From Entophlyctis helioformis (lineage: Eukaryota > Chytridiomycota > Chytridiomycetes > Chytridiales > Chytriomycetaceae), in the NCBI GenBank assembly GCA_025526915.1, contig JAHLKH010000107.1:28079-92078 (forward strand): DNA of 64,000 bases, in the 5' to 3' direction. Shown one piece after another: positions 12,201 to 26,215 of this stretch (its first letter is position 1; every line of letters begins with the position of its first letter). The position numbers and the translations under genes were made by a program. The notes under the pieces were generated by a model. The model saw only the letters and a list, made by a program, of their open reading frames with translations, was not told the DNA's origin and made no database searches.

Positions 12201-13777
12201 TTGCGTTGCAGCGACGGCACGTGCAGCGAGCACAGCACAGCAACATGCACCAACGACGTGTACACGTCCGACAGTGCATCGGCATCCACACTCAGATGGC
12301 GCACGAGCGTATGGCGCCAGTCGGGATGCCAACAGGCATAGTAGATGCCGGCAAGCGCATCCTGGGTCGGCATGGTCGACTCGGTCACAATGCGCGACTG
12401 CGCACGCGTCTTGGCCAGATCCTGCCAGATCTCGCGGAAGCACGTTGACGAGTAGTCCTCGAGACGCAGGGAAGCTGCGAGGACGTCACGGACGCCTTCT
12501 ACGAGCGCGGTGATCCAGTTGAGGGCCGTGTAGCCCTCGATGGGGACGCTGGGGATGTCTTCGTCGCTGTGGATTGCGGTCGAGGTTTGCGCCACGATGC
12601 GCAGCTTCTCTTCAGAGAGCGTGTCTTCAAAGAGATCGCGCAGGCCCTTGGCGTTTCTGCTGATGATGGCAGCGTGCTGCGACTTGAACGAGCGGTAGAT
12701 GCCGATCAGAGCCGCCACGGCCGCGTGGATGGCAAAGGGCTCTGTCGATGGTGAGCATAAGTGGTTGCGTCAGTCGGAGCTGGACGCGATCGCCAAGAGA
12801 GGGAGCAAAGGGAACCCACTCGAGTGGCCGGTGATCTGGCCCTGGAGGTTCTTGCACCACAGCCAGACGGTGTCGAGCAGGCGGTCCTGCCACGACGGCG
12901 ACAGAGCGGCCAGACGGAACAGCCGAGTGCAGACCTCGCAGGTAAAGGCGTCCAGCTCGCGCAGCATGCCTGGCGTAAGCGTATGCGTATGAGAATGCGA
13001 ATGCGCGTGCCGAGTTGTGGTGGGTCAGTCTGTGCACAAGCGATCGGCTGCACGGCAGACAGACAGGCAGACGCAAGGCAGGAAGACAGGCAGGCACGCA
13101 CCGCCATCGTCGTCCTCGTCCTCCTCGTAGATGAGATCGACGTGCGACAGGAACTCGAGCGCCTTGAGGCAGATGGGCAGGTACGCATCGCGCTGGTGCT
13201 CGTTGGCCAGAGCGAGCAGCTCGATGACCGCCAGGATGCCCATCTGCTCGCCCAGGTTCTGTCGGAAGCGCAGCCACAAGCAGCGCGGCCAGGCAGGTCA
13301 GTCGGGCACGTGTCGGCCAGCACACGACGGCGGCCAGCGAACGACCAACAGCAACAGCAACAGTAACAGCAAGGCGAGGCCCACGCACAGGGAACATGAT
13401 GCCCACGTGGGCGTCGGCGTGCGGGTTGGCCTCCGCTTGGGCCACGGCCTCGTCGACGGTCTCGAGAAAGTGGCCAAAGTCGGCCGCACACTTTGCAATG
13501 TACTCGAGCTCGTCCTTGCCAAAGTCGCGGGCCTGGCCGAGGATGGCCGCTGCATCGGCCAGCAGGCCCAGCAGCCCGTCGCCTGGTTCGCGCCCGTCGT
13601 CGCACCTGTGCGGCCGGCCGGTCGCCCACCACGCCACGGCAGATGGGTCAGTCGCTGTGAGCTGCTGCGGTTGCCGTTGCCGTTGCAGGCAGTGGGCTGG
13701 CCGACTGGATAGGCTGGCTGGCCTGTCGATGACGAGGCGCTGCCAGAGGACCCGCGCCACGCTCACCTGTAAAACAT
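6248..13777 (-). CDS. STT4: Phosphatidylinositol 4-kinase alpha (STT4 type)
   Basis: Plasma-membrane type III PI 4-kinase making PI4P. Many exons separated by roughly 50-90 nt introns. Landmarks 5' to 3': helical N-terminal region (for example 12718-12090), the lipid-kinase-unique/accessory helical domain with [19 protein letters not shown] (about 8150-8080) and [12 protein letters not shown], the P-loop side with [17 protein letters not shown] (about 7430), [19 protein letters not shown], the catalytic loop KDRHNGN (about 6940), [13 protein letters not shown] (about 6810), and a C terminus [16 protein letters not shown] ending at the TGA at 6248. All catalytic motifs are present. About 2000-2100 residues are predicted, matching yeast STT4 and human PI4KA. 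The start is weak: an 11-nt coding exon from the ATG at 13777, then an intron, gives MFYR joined to a CDDGREPG exon. Splicing was not resolved at every junction. Confidence 0.93.
9136..9170. repeat. (CAGT)n microsatellite in a PI4K intron
   Basis: Near-perfect tetranucleotide run. On the coding (minus) strand it reads as repeated CTGA, so it multiplies the branch-like CTGAC motif within one intron. Confidence 0.85.
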
Positions 13778-13918
13778 TGTGTTCTGAGATGGAGGGCAAG
13801 TGCGGTCTGAGATGCCACTCGGCTGGCAGCTTGAACGTGCCTGCGGCGGCTGCAGGACAACAGAGCCGCGAGCTCCTGCCGGCTGGCCAGAGCGGCTGGA
13901 TCGTGGCTGCAGCCGGCT

Positions 13919-15646
13919 TTATTGCGAGTCCTGCTGCGATCGCGCCAGCAGCCTCAGAATGTCTTGTGCAGCGGCGTCCGAAGTGTCGGCTGCTGCGTGG
14001 ACCGCAATGTCCAGAGCGGTCTTGCCGTCGGCATTGACTTGGTGTGGGTCGATGGCAGCGTGGCGGAGCAGCAGAGTCACGGACTCGAGATTGCCCTGGC
14101 GGACCGCTGTCATGAGCGGCGTGTCGTGCCACGCGGATGAGGGCAGCGCCGTGTCCAGTTGGCTGCCTGCTGCCTGCAGCAGCGACTGCAGGTGCGGTGG
14201 CGATTCGAGTGCCAGGTGAAGCGGCGTGCGGGCAAAGGCATCCGGCGTGTTGATGAGCCTGCGGTATGTCGGCGGAGGCAGGAGCGACATGCGTGCGAGC
14301 AGCATGGCCAGCGGTGCTGCGGACGGACACGCACACGCTGCGTGGATCGCTGCTGATCCGTCTGCCCTACGCTTGTCCAGCAGCGCCACAAGCGACTCTG
14401 GCGCCAACGGCTCGAGAATGGCTGCCAAAAGCGTGCTGTCTGACTTGGTGCACGCCAGATACACGGCATTCTTGCCGCTGTTCTCGGCCAGATGCATGTC
14501 GATGCGAGCGTCGTGCGCCAGTGCGGCACACGATGCCGTGTTGCCAGCCGACACTGCGATCATCAATGCACTCAAGCCCGCCTTGCTCTGGATGTTGATG
14601 TCGACATCGTGCCGCGCCAGCAGCAGATCCGCAATCGCAGCATGGCGGCCCTTGCATGCCATCATGAGCGGCGTTGTGCCAACCGTGTCCTGCACATTGA
14701 CATCCAGCCTGTGCGCGCCGGTCGCCGCACCCAACAGCATCTGCACCATCTCTGTGCACCCACGATCGACCGCATAGTGCAGGGCCGTCCATCCATGTCC
14801 AGGCGTGCAGTGGTTGAGCACATTCGTGTCCGTGCACGATCCCAGTGTCGACAGCACGATCTGCGCAACATGCACAAAGCTCCTGCTGGCGGCCAGCGTC
14901 AAGGCATTGTGGCCGCCCTTGACCGTCTGCCACGCATCCGCAGCCGCTCTGTCGCTTGGCCCACCACGATCACCGCCAGCGTGCGGCTGCGGCACCACCA
15001 GCAGCAACGACACGCTCAGCCCGTCGCCCCGCTCGACGGCGATCGACAGCGCAGACGACCCAAACTCGTTGACGGCATCCAAGTCGAGGGTCGCCGGAAA
15101 CGCCGCGACGAGCTGCTCGGCGATCCCCACGTGGCCCTTGCCGACGGCGCGCATGAGAGCCGTGAAGCCGTGCCCGTTGCGTGCGTTGGCATCGATGCCC
15201 GCCACGGCCAGCAGCAGCCCAACCACGCCGCCGTGGCCCTCGCCACACGCCAGCATCAACGGCGTCGATCCAAACGCATTCGCCTGGTTGACCGTGCCGG
15301 CTGCCGGCCCTGCCCGGTCCAGACACTCGAGCAGCATCCGGACAATGTCCGTGTGTCCGAGCCGGCACGCACGGGCCAGCACCGTTGCGCCGTGCTTGTT
15401 GCGCTGCGAGACCAGCGATGCTGCGGCTTGCGCCGACAGGCTTGCGTCGGCGAGGATGGACTGGACGGCTGCGGTGTTGCCGGCTGCCACGGCTGCGTGC
15501 AGCGGCGACGGGTTGTCGTCCCACTGCGACTGCGGAGCGTCGTCGATCTGCTCCATCATGACTCGACCGGCTCGACCGGCTCGACTGGCTTCGACTGTTG
15601 TTGCAAGACGCGGCAAGAGGTGCACCATCTCGCAGCCTTCATTCAC
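13919..15646 (-). CDS. Ankyrin repeat protein (canonical 33-residue repeats)
   Basis: Single-exon protein of up to 575 residues. Successive ankyrin units carry TPLHAAVAAG-like and GSTPLMLACGEGHGGVVGLLL-like motifs over almost the whole length, ending with a short helical tail. Repeat length and sequence differ from the 28-residue family elsewhere in the window, so it is not a copy of those genes. The longest frame starts at 15646, only 14 nt after the TRM61 stop. Internal starts at 15628 or 15559 (MMEQIDDA) are equally possible, and the last fits better with room for a promoter. No catalytic domain, signal peptide or membrane segment was seen. Role: protein interaction, target unknown. Confidence 0.85.
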   Translation of the reverse strand: MNEGCEMVHLLPRLATTVEASRAGRAGRVMMEQIDDAPQSQWDDNPSPLHAAVAAGNTAAVQSILADASLSAQAAASLVSQRNKHGATVLARACRLGHTDIVRMLLECLDRAGPAAGTVNQANAFGSTPLMLACGEGHGGVVGLLLAVAGIDANARNGHGFTALMRAVGKGHVGIAEQLVAAFPATLDLDAVNEFGSSALSIAVERGDGLSVSLLLVVPQPHAGGDRGGPSDRAAADAWQTVKGGHNALTLAASRSFVHVAQIVLSTLGSCTDTNVLNHCTPGHGWTALHYAVDRGCTEMVQMLLGAATGAHRLDVNVQDTVGTTPLMMACKGRHAAIADLLLARHDVDINIQSKAGLSALMIAVSAGNTASCAALAHDARIDMHLAENSGKNAVYLACTKSDSTLLAAILEPLAPESLVALLDKRRADGSAAIHAACACPSAAPLAMLLARMSLLPPPTYRRLINTPDAFARTPLHLALESPPHLQSLLQAAGSQLDTALPSSAWHDTPLMTAVRQGNLESVTLLLRHAAIDPHQVNADGKTALDIAVHAAADTSDAAAQDILRLLARSQQDSQ

Positions 15647-15660
15647 AGGCTTTGTCTAGA

Positions 15661-17177
<1,517 letters not shown>

Positions 17178-17206
17178 TTGTTGCACTCGCCCGACAACCC
17201 GGCAAA
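17178..17206. promoter_or_regulatory. 29-nt divergent intergenic gap
   Basis: Start codons of TRM61 (-) and TTLL1 (+) are separated by only 29 nt, so any promoter must lie inside one or both transcribed regions or be bidirectional. No TATA box was seen. Confidence 0.4.
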
Positions 17207-19265
<2,059 letters not shown>

Positions 19266-19350
19266 CTGCAAAGACGAGACATGACCATAACGGAATAAAC
19301 GAGGGGAGATGGGAGATGGGAAGTGAAGAGAGAAGAGAAGGTGGACGCGA

Positions 19351-19969
19351 TTACATCTGTGCCCATCGGCGGTACTTGACGGCCTGCGGCTGCACAGGAC
19401 TCACAAACTTGCCCATCTTGGGCAACACGGTCTCTCGGCCAACAAAGTCCTCGAAATCCCTGAAATCATAGTCGTAGCTTGTCGTGCCCTTGACCTTGTC
19501 GCCAGCACCGCCGCCGCTCACGTCACGGGTAAACAGGTCCTTGACGGTCAGTCCGGGGATCATGTCCTGGTACAACGACTTGGTCATCACGTGCGCCTTG
19601 GAGAGCTTGCCCAGGGCTGACCGGTTCACCTTGGGCTGCGTCGAGAACGAGTCGTGGTAAAGCGACGTGACGCGCACGGGAGAGGCTGCCTGGCGTTCCA
19701 GCTGTTTCTGTCGATCGTCCATGTAGTGGAACTCGCCGACACCTGTGTGCATGCGAGCGTGTGAGTCTACGCAGTGTCGTCTCGTGTGGTGTTGTGTTGT
19801 GCAGTGCGGATATGCAAGTGATGGGTCGTCGTGTGTGGGCAAACTTACGGTTCTTGGATTGTGTGGTGTACGCTGCTTGGTAGGTTGATAGGTACAACAA
19901 GTGATCGGCATCTCTCTGTGTGGGCAGTGCGGCAGCAGGGTACTTTTCGATCTGGTGGTTGAGACGCTG

Positions 19970-20009
<40 letters not shown>

Positions 20010-20525
20010 ACGGACAAGTGTCAACAGCAATACTCGCATACCATTGTCATGGCACAATCACAAACGCAAGGCCGAGAAAAGAAGGGGGCAAGGAAGGAGC
20101 AGAGTCGACGGACCTCGAGATCGGTCAACGGCGCGAGGTAGTCGTCGTACTTTCTGCGCACGCGGCGTTGCGCCTTGCCCGACGTTGCGTGCGGGTGGTC
20201 GGCAAAGTCGGTCGTGTAGGTCGAGTCTGAAGTGCGGGCACGCAGATCAGACGTGATGATTTTCGACTCGAGGTCGCTGCAGGGCAGGGCGATGCCAGCG
20301 GGCCAGTCAGTGACCATCAGCGTGTATTGACAGCGGTGGCTGTCATGGGCGGTGCAGAGCGTGCGCTGTATGGCTGGCAAGCACAGACACGCAGACATGC
20401 AGACATGCAGACACGCAGAGATCGGTGTGCGGCTGTAGGAAGTACCTCAGGTGCTGGTCATGGTAGTGGCGACGCTGCGGCCGCGGCGGCTCAGTCGACG
20501 GCTTGGGGATAGGGAAGGCAGGCAT
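19351..20525 (-). CDS. Unknown protein, possible axonemal/microtubule-associated
   Basis: Not recognised as a named family. The start at 20525 gives MPAFPIPKPSTEPPRPQ, then HYHDQHLR and a donor. Exon 2 (about 20280-20115) contains DSTYTTDFADHPHATSGK and RRKYDDYLAPLTDLE. Exon 3 (about 19965-19850) contains YLSTYQAAYTTQSKNR. Exon 4 (about 19742-19351) contains VGEFHYMDDRQKQ and ends DFEDFVGRETVLPKMGKFV then KYRRWAQM. About 250 residues, basic, with no signal or membrane segment. Repeated S-T-Y-x-T-x-F/Y motifs recall ciliary microtubule inner proteins, and its convergent neighbour is TTLL1, but this is inference only. Intron 2 carries a long TG run. Exon structure is consistent: reading frames join across donors and acceptors. 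Confidence 0.6.
19970..20009. repeat. (TG)20 microsatellite
   Basis: Perfect TG dinucleotide run inside an intron of the unknown minus-strand gene. Confidence 0.95.
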
Positions 20526-21239
20526 CTGATCCGAGTTGCCGCGCTTCTGTTGTTGTTGACGGCGAGTGAAAGGTCTGTTGTAAAGATGCGACGATTCGCT
20601 TTCATTGGCCCGGCATATCATACCATTGCCGGATCGAGCCAGCAGCCGGCATGGACGACCAGTGGACAACGTCAGCATGCAGCCTTTGCAAAGTGACCTT
20701 GCAGGTCGATTGAGAGATGCACCGATGCAATCCATCATCAGTGGAAGCCACAGGATGGCAGGCGGGACACGCGAGAAGACACACGGCTGACAACCATGCT
20801 CGAGCACGTCTTGCATGCAGCTGGATGGCAAGATGCAATGCTGTGATGCTGTTGAGGTGTGCTTGCGTGGCTGGATCGTGGCTGTTTGGCGATGCCGTCA
20901 AGTAGAGCGGCGATGATCCTGCTGCTGCTGTTGCCAGCCACGATCAGCGATCCAGCCTTGGTCATGGTGCTGCGTCTGCCGCCTGCTGCATTGGGATTGC
21001 CTGCACGCTGCTCGGCTGCCTCGCTGCCGTTGCGGCTGAAGCCGAGGTCTGCTGGAGGTGACCGTGCCTCTGGCTGTGTGCATGCGGCATCCACCAGCAG
21101 CCAGCATGCTCACGGCCACTGGCACTGCGATCGTGGCAAGTGCTGCGCACACGAGCAGCACAGCGACCAGCAGCCGCACCACTTGGATCTGTGCAGTCGC
21201 GTCGTGGTTGCCGCCACAACAACAAACACTTTTGGACAG
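20526..21239. other. Intergenic spacer
   Basis: Between the divergent unknown gene and the broken ankyrin copy C. A plus frame stays open from about 20859 into copy C, but its sequence looks random and no ATG before 21240 is favoured. Nothing else was recognised. Confidence 0.5.
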
Positions 21240-22515
21240 ATGCCGCGCAAGACCCGCACACACGCAAAGCGTCGTCAGGCAAGCCAGTCGCTGAGCATCA
21301 ACGAGGACGGTGGCCACGAGCAGGAGAGCCTCGCAGCCAAGGCCGCCACCATCGTGCAGGACCTCGTCACTGCCGGCCACTCGCTGGCAGCCATTGTCGC
21401 TGCGTTCGTTCAAGCCGTTCCGTCAGCGGCACTCAAGGAAGCCGGCGTCGTTGTGCAGTCGCCGCAAGCCAGACTCGCCGCCAGCGAGCACAGCAGGCAT
21501 CCGACTACTGGCTGCTGTGTCCGCAAGAGATCCGGGACGAGTGCCTCAAGCACGCTGGCCCACTCACTCGCTTCCTTCACGGCCGTCTCGATACCGACAA
21601 GATGGACAAGGCAGCCAGGAGAGCGCTGTGGGTCGATGGCTTCCAGCAAGACTGGCAGGGCGATCTCACCTGCTGCCTGATGTCTTCTTGGAACTCGAGG
21701 ACGTTGCGCATGTCAAGTCGATCGGCATGTACCAGCGACTGTGCGAGCGATCCATTAGTGGATGGATCCGATACATCCCACTGCAGAAGATGTGGCTGGA
21801 TGCAACACCGACAGCCCCGATGGTTGATCTCGGAATCATGGCTATCAAGGGCAACTGCGTCGACTTCCTCAAGTATCTCTTTGACGAGAAGCTCGTCACG
21901 ATCGAGGAGCTCAAGCAGCACGAAGAGTTTGCCGATGTTTTGCAGAAGTCCGCCCTCAACCTTGCTGCAAGCTACGGTCGGCTTGAGATGGTGCAGTATC
22001 TGCTGTCGCTTCCTGAGGTTAGCTGCGCGCGACGCACAATGGATCTTGCTGCAGCGTCGGGCAACTTGGATCTTGTCATCTGGCTTCATGCCAACCGCAT
22101 CGAAGGATGCACAACAGATGCGATGAACTGGACAGCTGAGAATGGGCATCTTGACGTCGTCCAGTGGCTTCATGCCAACCGCAGGGAAGGATGTACGAAA
22201 GATGCGATGGACTGGGCGGCTTCGAACGGCCATCTTCACGTCATCCAGTGGCTCCACAGCATCCGCACAGAAGGGTGCACAAGTTGGGCGATGGACTATG
22301 CTGCTGAAGAAGGGCATCTTCACGTCGTCCAGTGGCTCCTGGCCAACCGCACGGAAGGATGTACGTCATATGCCATCCTCAAGGCCCAGACCGACGAGAT
22401 CGCTGCTGTTCTGATCAAGAGTCTGACGCCAGAGAGACGCAACGCTATTGCCCGGGAGCTCATGCGAACTGGCGACACGGCTGCCATTAGCCGCATTCTG
22501 GCTCTTCTTGCTTGA
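21240..22515 (+). pseudogene. Ankyrin 28-residue family, copy C, with two frameshifts
   Basis: The reading frame begins MPRKTRTHAKRRQ at 21240 and continues through EQESLAAKAATIVQDLVTAG. Homology moves to a second frame near 21490-21510 (ASDYWLLCPQEIRDECLKHA, then DGFQQDWQGDLTCC) and to a third frame at about 21670 (LLPDVFLELEDVAHVKS). That frame then stays open to the stop at 22515, with about seven 28-residue units of the GHLDVVQWLHANRREGCT type. Both shifts equal one missing base, and no GT-AG intron fits the second. The N-terminal signature matches copy A, where the same elements lie in one frame. Either a recently broken gene or a gene with two consensus errors; the open C-terminal frame of over 250 residues argues that decay, if real, is recent. 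Confidence 0.7.
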
Positions 22516-22982
22516 TTGATCGCGACTCTCAATGAAACCAGCGACCTCTCCTGTCCTTGCCAACAAGACCAAACACAACTTGGCCAAGCGGCCTTGACTG
22601 TCGACGCAGTGGCAAGCACCATTGCAACCATTCCAGCCACACATGCCAAGAGCGCAGCCAGATCGGCTGAGCCCTCATCGTCAGCAGCAGCATCGCCGTC
22701 AAAGGATACGCGTGGCATTGCCGCCATGAGCACAGCTGGACTTGGATAGGATCACGCCATCTGCCAACCATGGCGATCGTTGTTCACTCTGGACAGTGTG
22801 GTTCAGTGGTGTTGCCAAGTGCGTCCCTTGTGTCTGTGATGTCGCTGCATCCCACCAGCCGGCGTTGCCTGGCAAGCCACAGGCGAGTGACGGCCAGCCA
22901 GATGCTGTCCATGCCAGGATCGCTGCCGACCAAAGTCGAGCGGCCGCGACCCGCCGCGACTCGCCGCGTGATCTGCAACAAG
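22516..22982. other. Intergenic spacer
   Basis: Between ankyrin copy C and the condensin gene. It must contain the condensin promoter and perhaps a short first exon, but no convincing coding segment was seen. Confidence 0.45.
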
Positions 22983-25900
22983 ATGCTCTCGGCCAGAAGC
23001 GCACGTCCAGCAGGCGCGAGCGGTGGCAGCAGCAGCAGCAGCAGCAGCAAGGCGCGGGCCGGCGGCACAGGCGGCGCACGCGGCGCACGCAGCCACGCCC
23101 ACGGCCCGCCGAGTGCACTCGCAGCCGCACTCGCAGCCGCAGCCCGACAGCCCGGCCGCAGCGGCGTCGACGCCGGCCCGCCCGTCCAACCCAGACGACA
23201 TCCGCCGCTCGTTCGACGAGTGGATGAAGATTGCGGCCGACAACGTGCGTAGGGCCTGCCTGCCTGCCTGCCTGCCCGCCTGTCGTATCTGCCTGTCGTA
23301 TCTGCCTGCCTGCCTGCCGTACCTGCACCGTCTTACACAATATCGCCGTGACACCGTCGCTGCAGAACATCAACCCGGCCAACAGCTGGAACCTGGCGCT
23401 CATTGACTACTTCCATGACATGAGCGTGCTTCGCGACGGCAGCACCAACTCGATCAACTTCCAAAAGGCGTCGTGCACGCTCGACGGCTGCGTCAAGATC
23501 TACACGTCGCGGGTCGATTCCGTCGACTCGGAGACGAAGCGGCTGCTCGACTCGCTCGTCGACCGCGCTGGCAGTGGTGGTGAGTTGTCTGTGTGTCGTG
23601 GGCCGTGTATCTGGTGTGCGCTGTGATGTGTGCCGTGGTGTGTAGTTGCTGATGGCTTGCTGTGGTGGCCAGGTGGCGACGAGGCACCCGGTGCAGAGCG
23701 GCGAACCCGAAAAGCAAGTCTTGCGTGCCATGCCGTTCAGCCCAACACACCCCGACGCAACCCAACGCAGACAGAGATCTGACCCCTCCAACCCCAACCC
23801 CACATGCATGGCGTCATGGACACACAGCACATGAAGCCGGCCGCCAAGACGCTTGAAGAAGACGCGGGCGAGCTCAACTGCAAGCAGCTGGACGCCGAGT
23901 ACGCGGTCGACCCGCTGTTCAAGAAAACGGCCGCCGAGTTTGACGAGGGCGGTGCGCAGGGGCTGCTGCTCAACCACCTTGCGCTGGCGCCGAGCGGCAA
24001 GGTGCTGTTTGATGCCAGCGATGTCATGGCGCACGGCGTTGGCGACGGCGATGGACTCGAGACAGCCCGTGGCGTGGTCGAGACGAGCCGACTTGTCATG
24101 GACGATATGTTCCGTAAGTGCATGCATGCATGTGTGTGTGTGTGGAAGACGGGATGTGGCTGACCCAGGCACGCGCTCGGTGCAGTCAAGTTTGGCGGCC
24201 AGATGAGCGACCTGGGCAGTCTGGACATCTGCCCGACGTTCAAGGCGTTCCGCTTTGACGGCACGGGCGAGATGGATCTGGATGCGCTTGCGGCCGGCGC
24301 GTCGGACGACACGGAGCCGCTTGCGTTCTCGTACCACCCGGACGATGCAGGCGGCGCTTACCAGCAGCTGCTTGTCGACGACGCGTCCTCGGATGTTGGC
24401 CATGACGACGGCGGCGGTGTCGGTATGGATGACGGGTACGACAACTATGACCCGTTTCTGGGCGGCGATGGCGATGCCTGGCCGGTTCCTGCGATGGCGA
24501 GCGGCGACGGCGACGGCGACGGCGACGGCGATGATCATGGGTTTGTGGCTCTCGCGGGCGACATTACGGTTGCAGACGAGGACGCGGACGGCACGGGGGC
24601 ACTCGCTGGCGTCGACCCTGCCTTTTCGTACTTTGACGCGCAAGTGACGCGCAACTGGGCCGGCCCCGAGTACTGGCGGTCGCGGCCACTGCGCAGTAAG
24701 TCGGCTACTCGTACCATGCTGGCATTGGATGGATCGATCCGATGGATCCGATGGATGTGCTGACGTGCGTGGCTCGTATGCACAGCTGCCAGGAAACCTG
24801 ACGCGGATGTCGGTGCCGGTGGTGGTGCAGGTGGTGCGGGCGGTGCCCAACCGGCTGGCACGAAACGTCCGCGTGCTGCGGCGGCCACTTTGGATTTCCT
24901 GACAGGTGGGCCGGTCGACCGCGACGCCGTGCTCGCTGCACCGCTCCGCCAGAACCTGCTGCCCAAACTCAAGACGGGCGGAGGCGGGCCAGGCAGCGCG
25001 GCGGCGGCAGCGGCCCTGCTCCTCCCTGAGGATCTGCGCATCGGCGCCGACAAGATGCTCCGGCTGTTCTTGAAACCCGGCGTGGCTGTTCGTGCGGGTA
25101 CGCGGCGTCGCTTTTCCCTTATGGACGACTGTCTGACTGACTATGGATGGGCTGGCTGGCTTTGCGGTGGTAGGTGTGAGCGGGTCGCGCAAGCGGGTAC
25201 ACGAGACGGCTGTCGATCGTGGCGGAGACGCATACCATGCGGCTGACGGGCAGGACGACCTTGGCGGCCAGGAGCTCGGCGGATATGACGGCGACGACCA
25301 CTACGATTACTATGCCGGCTATGATGGCGATGATGGTGACGGCGGCGGCGGCGGCGGCGGCGGTGGTGATGATGTCGTGGCCGAGACTGGGTATCCTGGC
25401 ACGCAGACATCGGCTGGCGACGACGGCGGTGTCTTCAGTCAGAGCCAGGGCCAGCTGGCGAGCGGCGGGTACATTGATCCGGACGCGAGCATTGTCATGC
25501 ATCTGAGCCAGACACAGCAGACACAGCAGTCGCAGACGCAAACGCATACGCAGATGGGATACGGCACGCAGGGCATGTCGGGAAACCAAGGTGCACTCGT
25601 GTTTGCCAAACGCGCCAAACGCGTGGATGTCAAGCGGCTCAAGGACAATATCTGGCAGCAGATGGCCATGTCGGATGCGACGTCACGCGTGAGTTTGGAT
25701 GCTGGTCCGGTGGGGTTGAGCGGGCAACTGACAGTCCCTGTGCACTTGCACCGCACACTGCTGCATGCGTTGTGTTGCGTTGCGTTGCGTTTCGTTGCTG
25801 GTGACTGACACGCGACATGCAACATGCTCTTGTGACGGACAGAGCGGGCACCGTCCACCGGCCGTGGCGTTCTCGGACGTGGTGCAGGGGCTCAGCGCCG

Positions 25901-26043
25901 TGTACCCGGAGCCGGCGTACAAGGACATTTCGGTCGCGTTCTGCTTCATCTGTGTGCTGCATCTCGCCAACGAGCAGGGCCTTGAGGTCACGGGCGATGG
26001 CATGCTGGCGGACATGACCATTAGTGTTCCCAGATCTGCCTGA
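22983..26043 (+). CDS. BRN1: Condensin complex non-SMC subunit 2 (CAP-H / Barren, kleisin)
   Basis: Kleisin subunit of condensin, bridging the SMC2-SMC4 heads for mitotic chromosome compaction. Exons: first to about 23246 with the N-terminal kleisin motif DDIRRSFDEWMKIAADN; then NSWNLALIDYFHDMSVLRDG and INFQKASCTLDGCVKIYTSR with VDSVDSETKRLLDSL; then ELNCKQLDAEYAVDPLFKK and FDEGGAQGLLLNHLAL; then KFGGQMSDLGSLDICPTFKA; two acidic, Gly-rich exons; and a last exon with VYPEPAYKDISVAFCFICVL and HLANEQGLEV, the winged-helix end, stop at 26041. The start is uncertain: an ATG at 22983 is not in the frame of the kleisin motif, and that frame has no ATG after the stop at 22969, so either an upstream exon or a single-base indel is needed. 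Confidence 0.9.
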
Positions 26044-26215
26044 TGTGTGAATGTGTGGGAAGGGGGGCGGTTGAAGTCCAGGCTGAGCGAATGAGAATGT
26101 TGGTCCCTTTATTGCTTTGGGGGTTGACGGAGGGTTGAGTGGCTGAGCAAAGACGCAATACAAGACGGAGATGGGGATGGGGGACGACGGTGTGACGAGG
26201 ACGCAATACCACGGG
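26044..26215. other. Convergent 3' intergenic gap
   Basis: 172 nt between the condensin stop and the HIS4 stop; both transcripts must terminate here. No hairpin or gene was seen. Confidence 0.4.

Noticed and set aside
12627..14336. Minus-strand frame of 569 codons across the PI4K 5' region
   Set aside because: Only short parts are genuine PI4K exons; the rest reads through introns and into sequence antisense to nothing recognisable, with no start supported.
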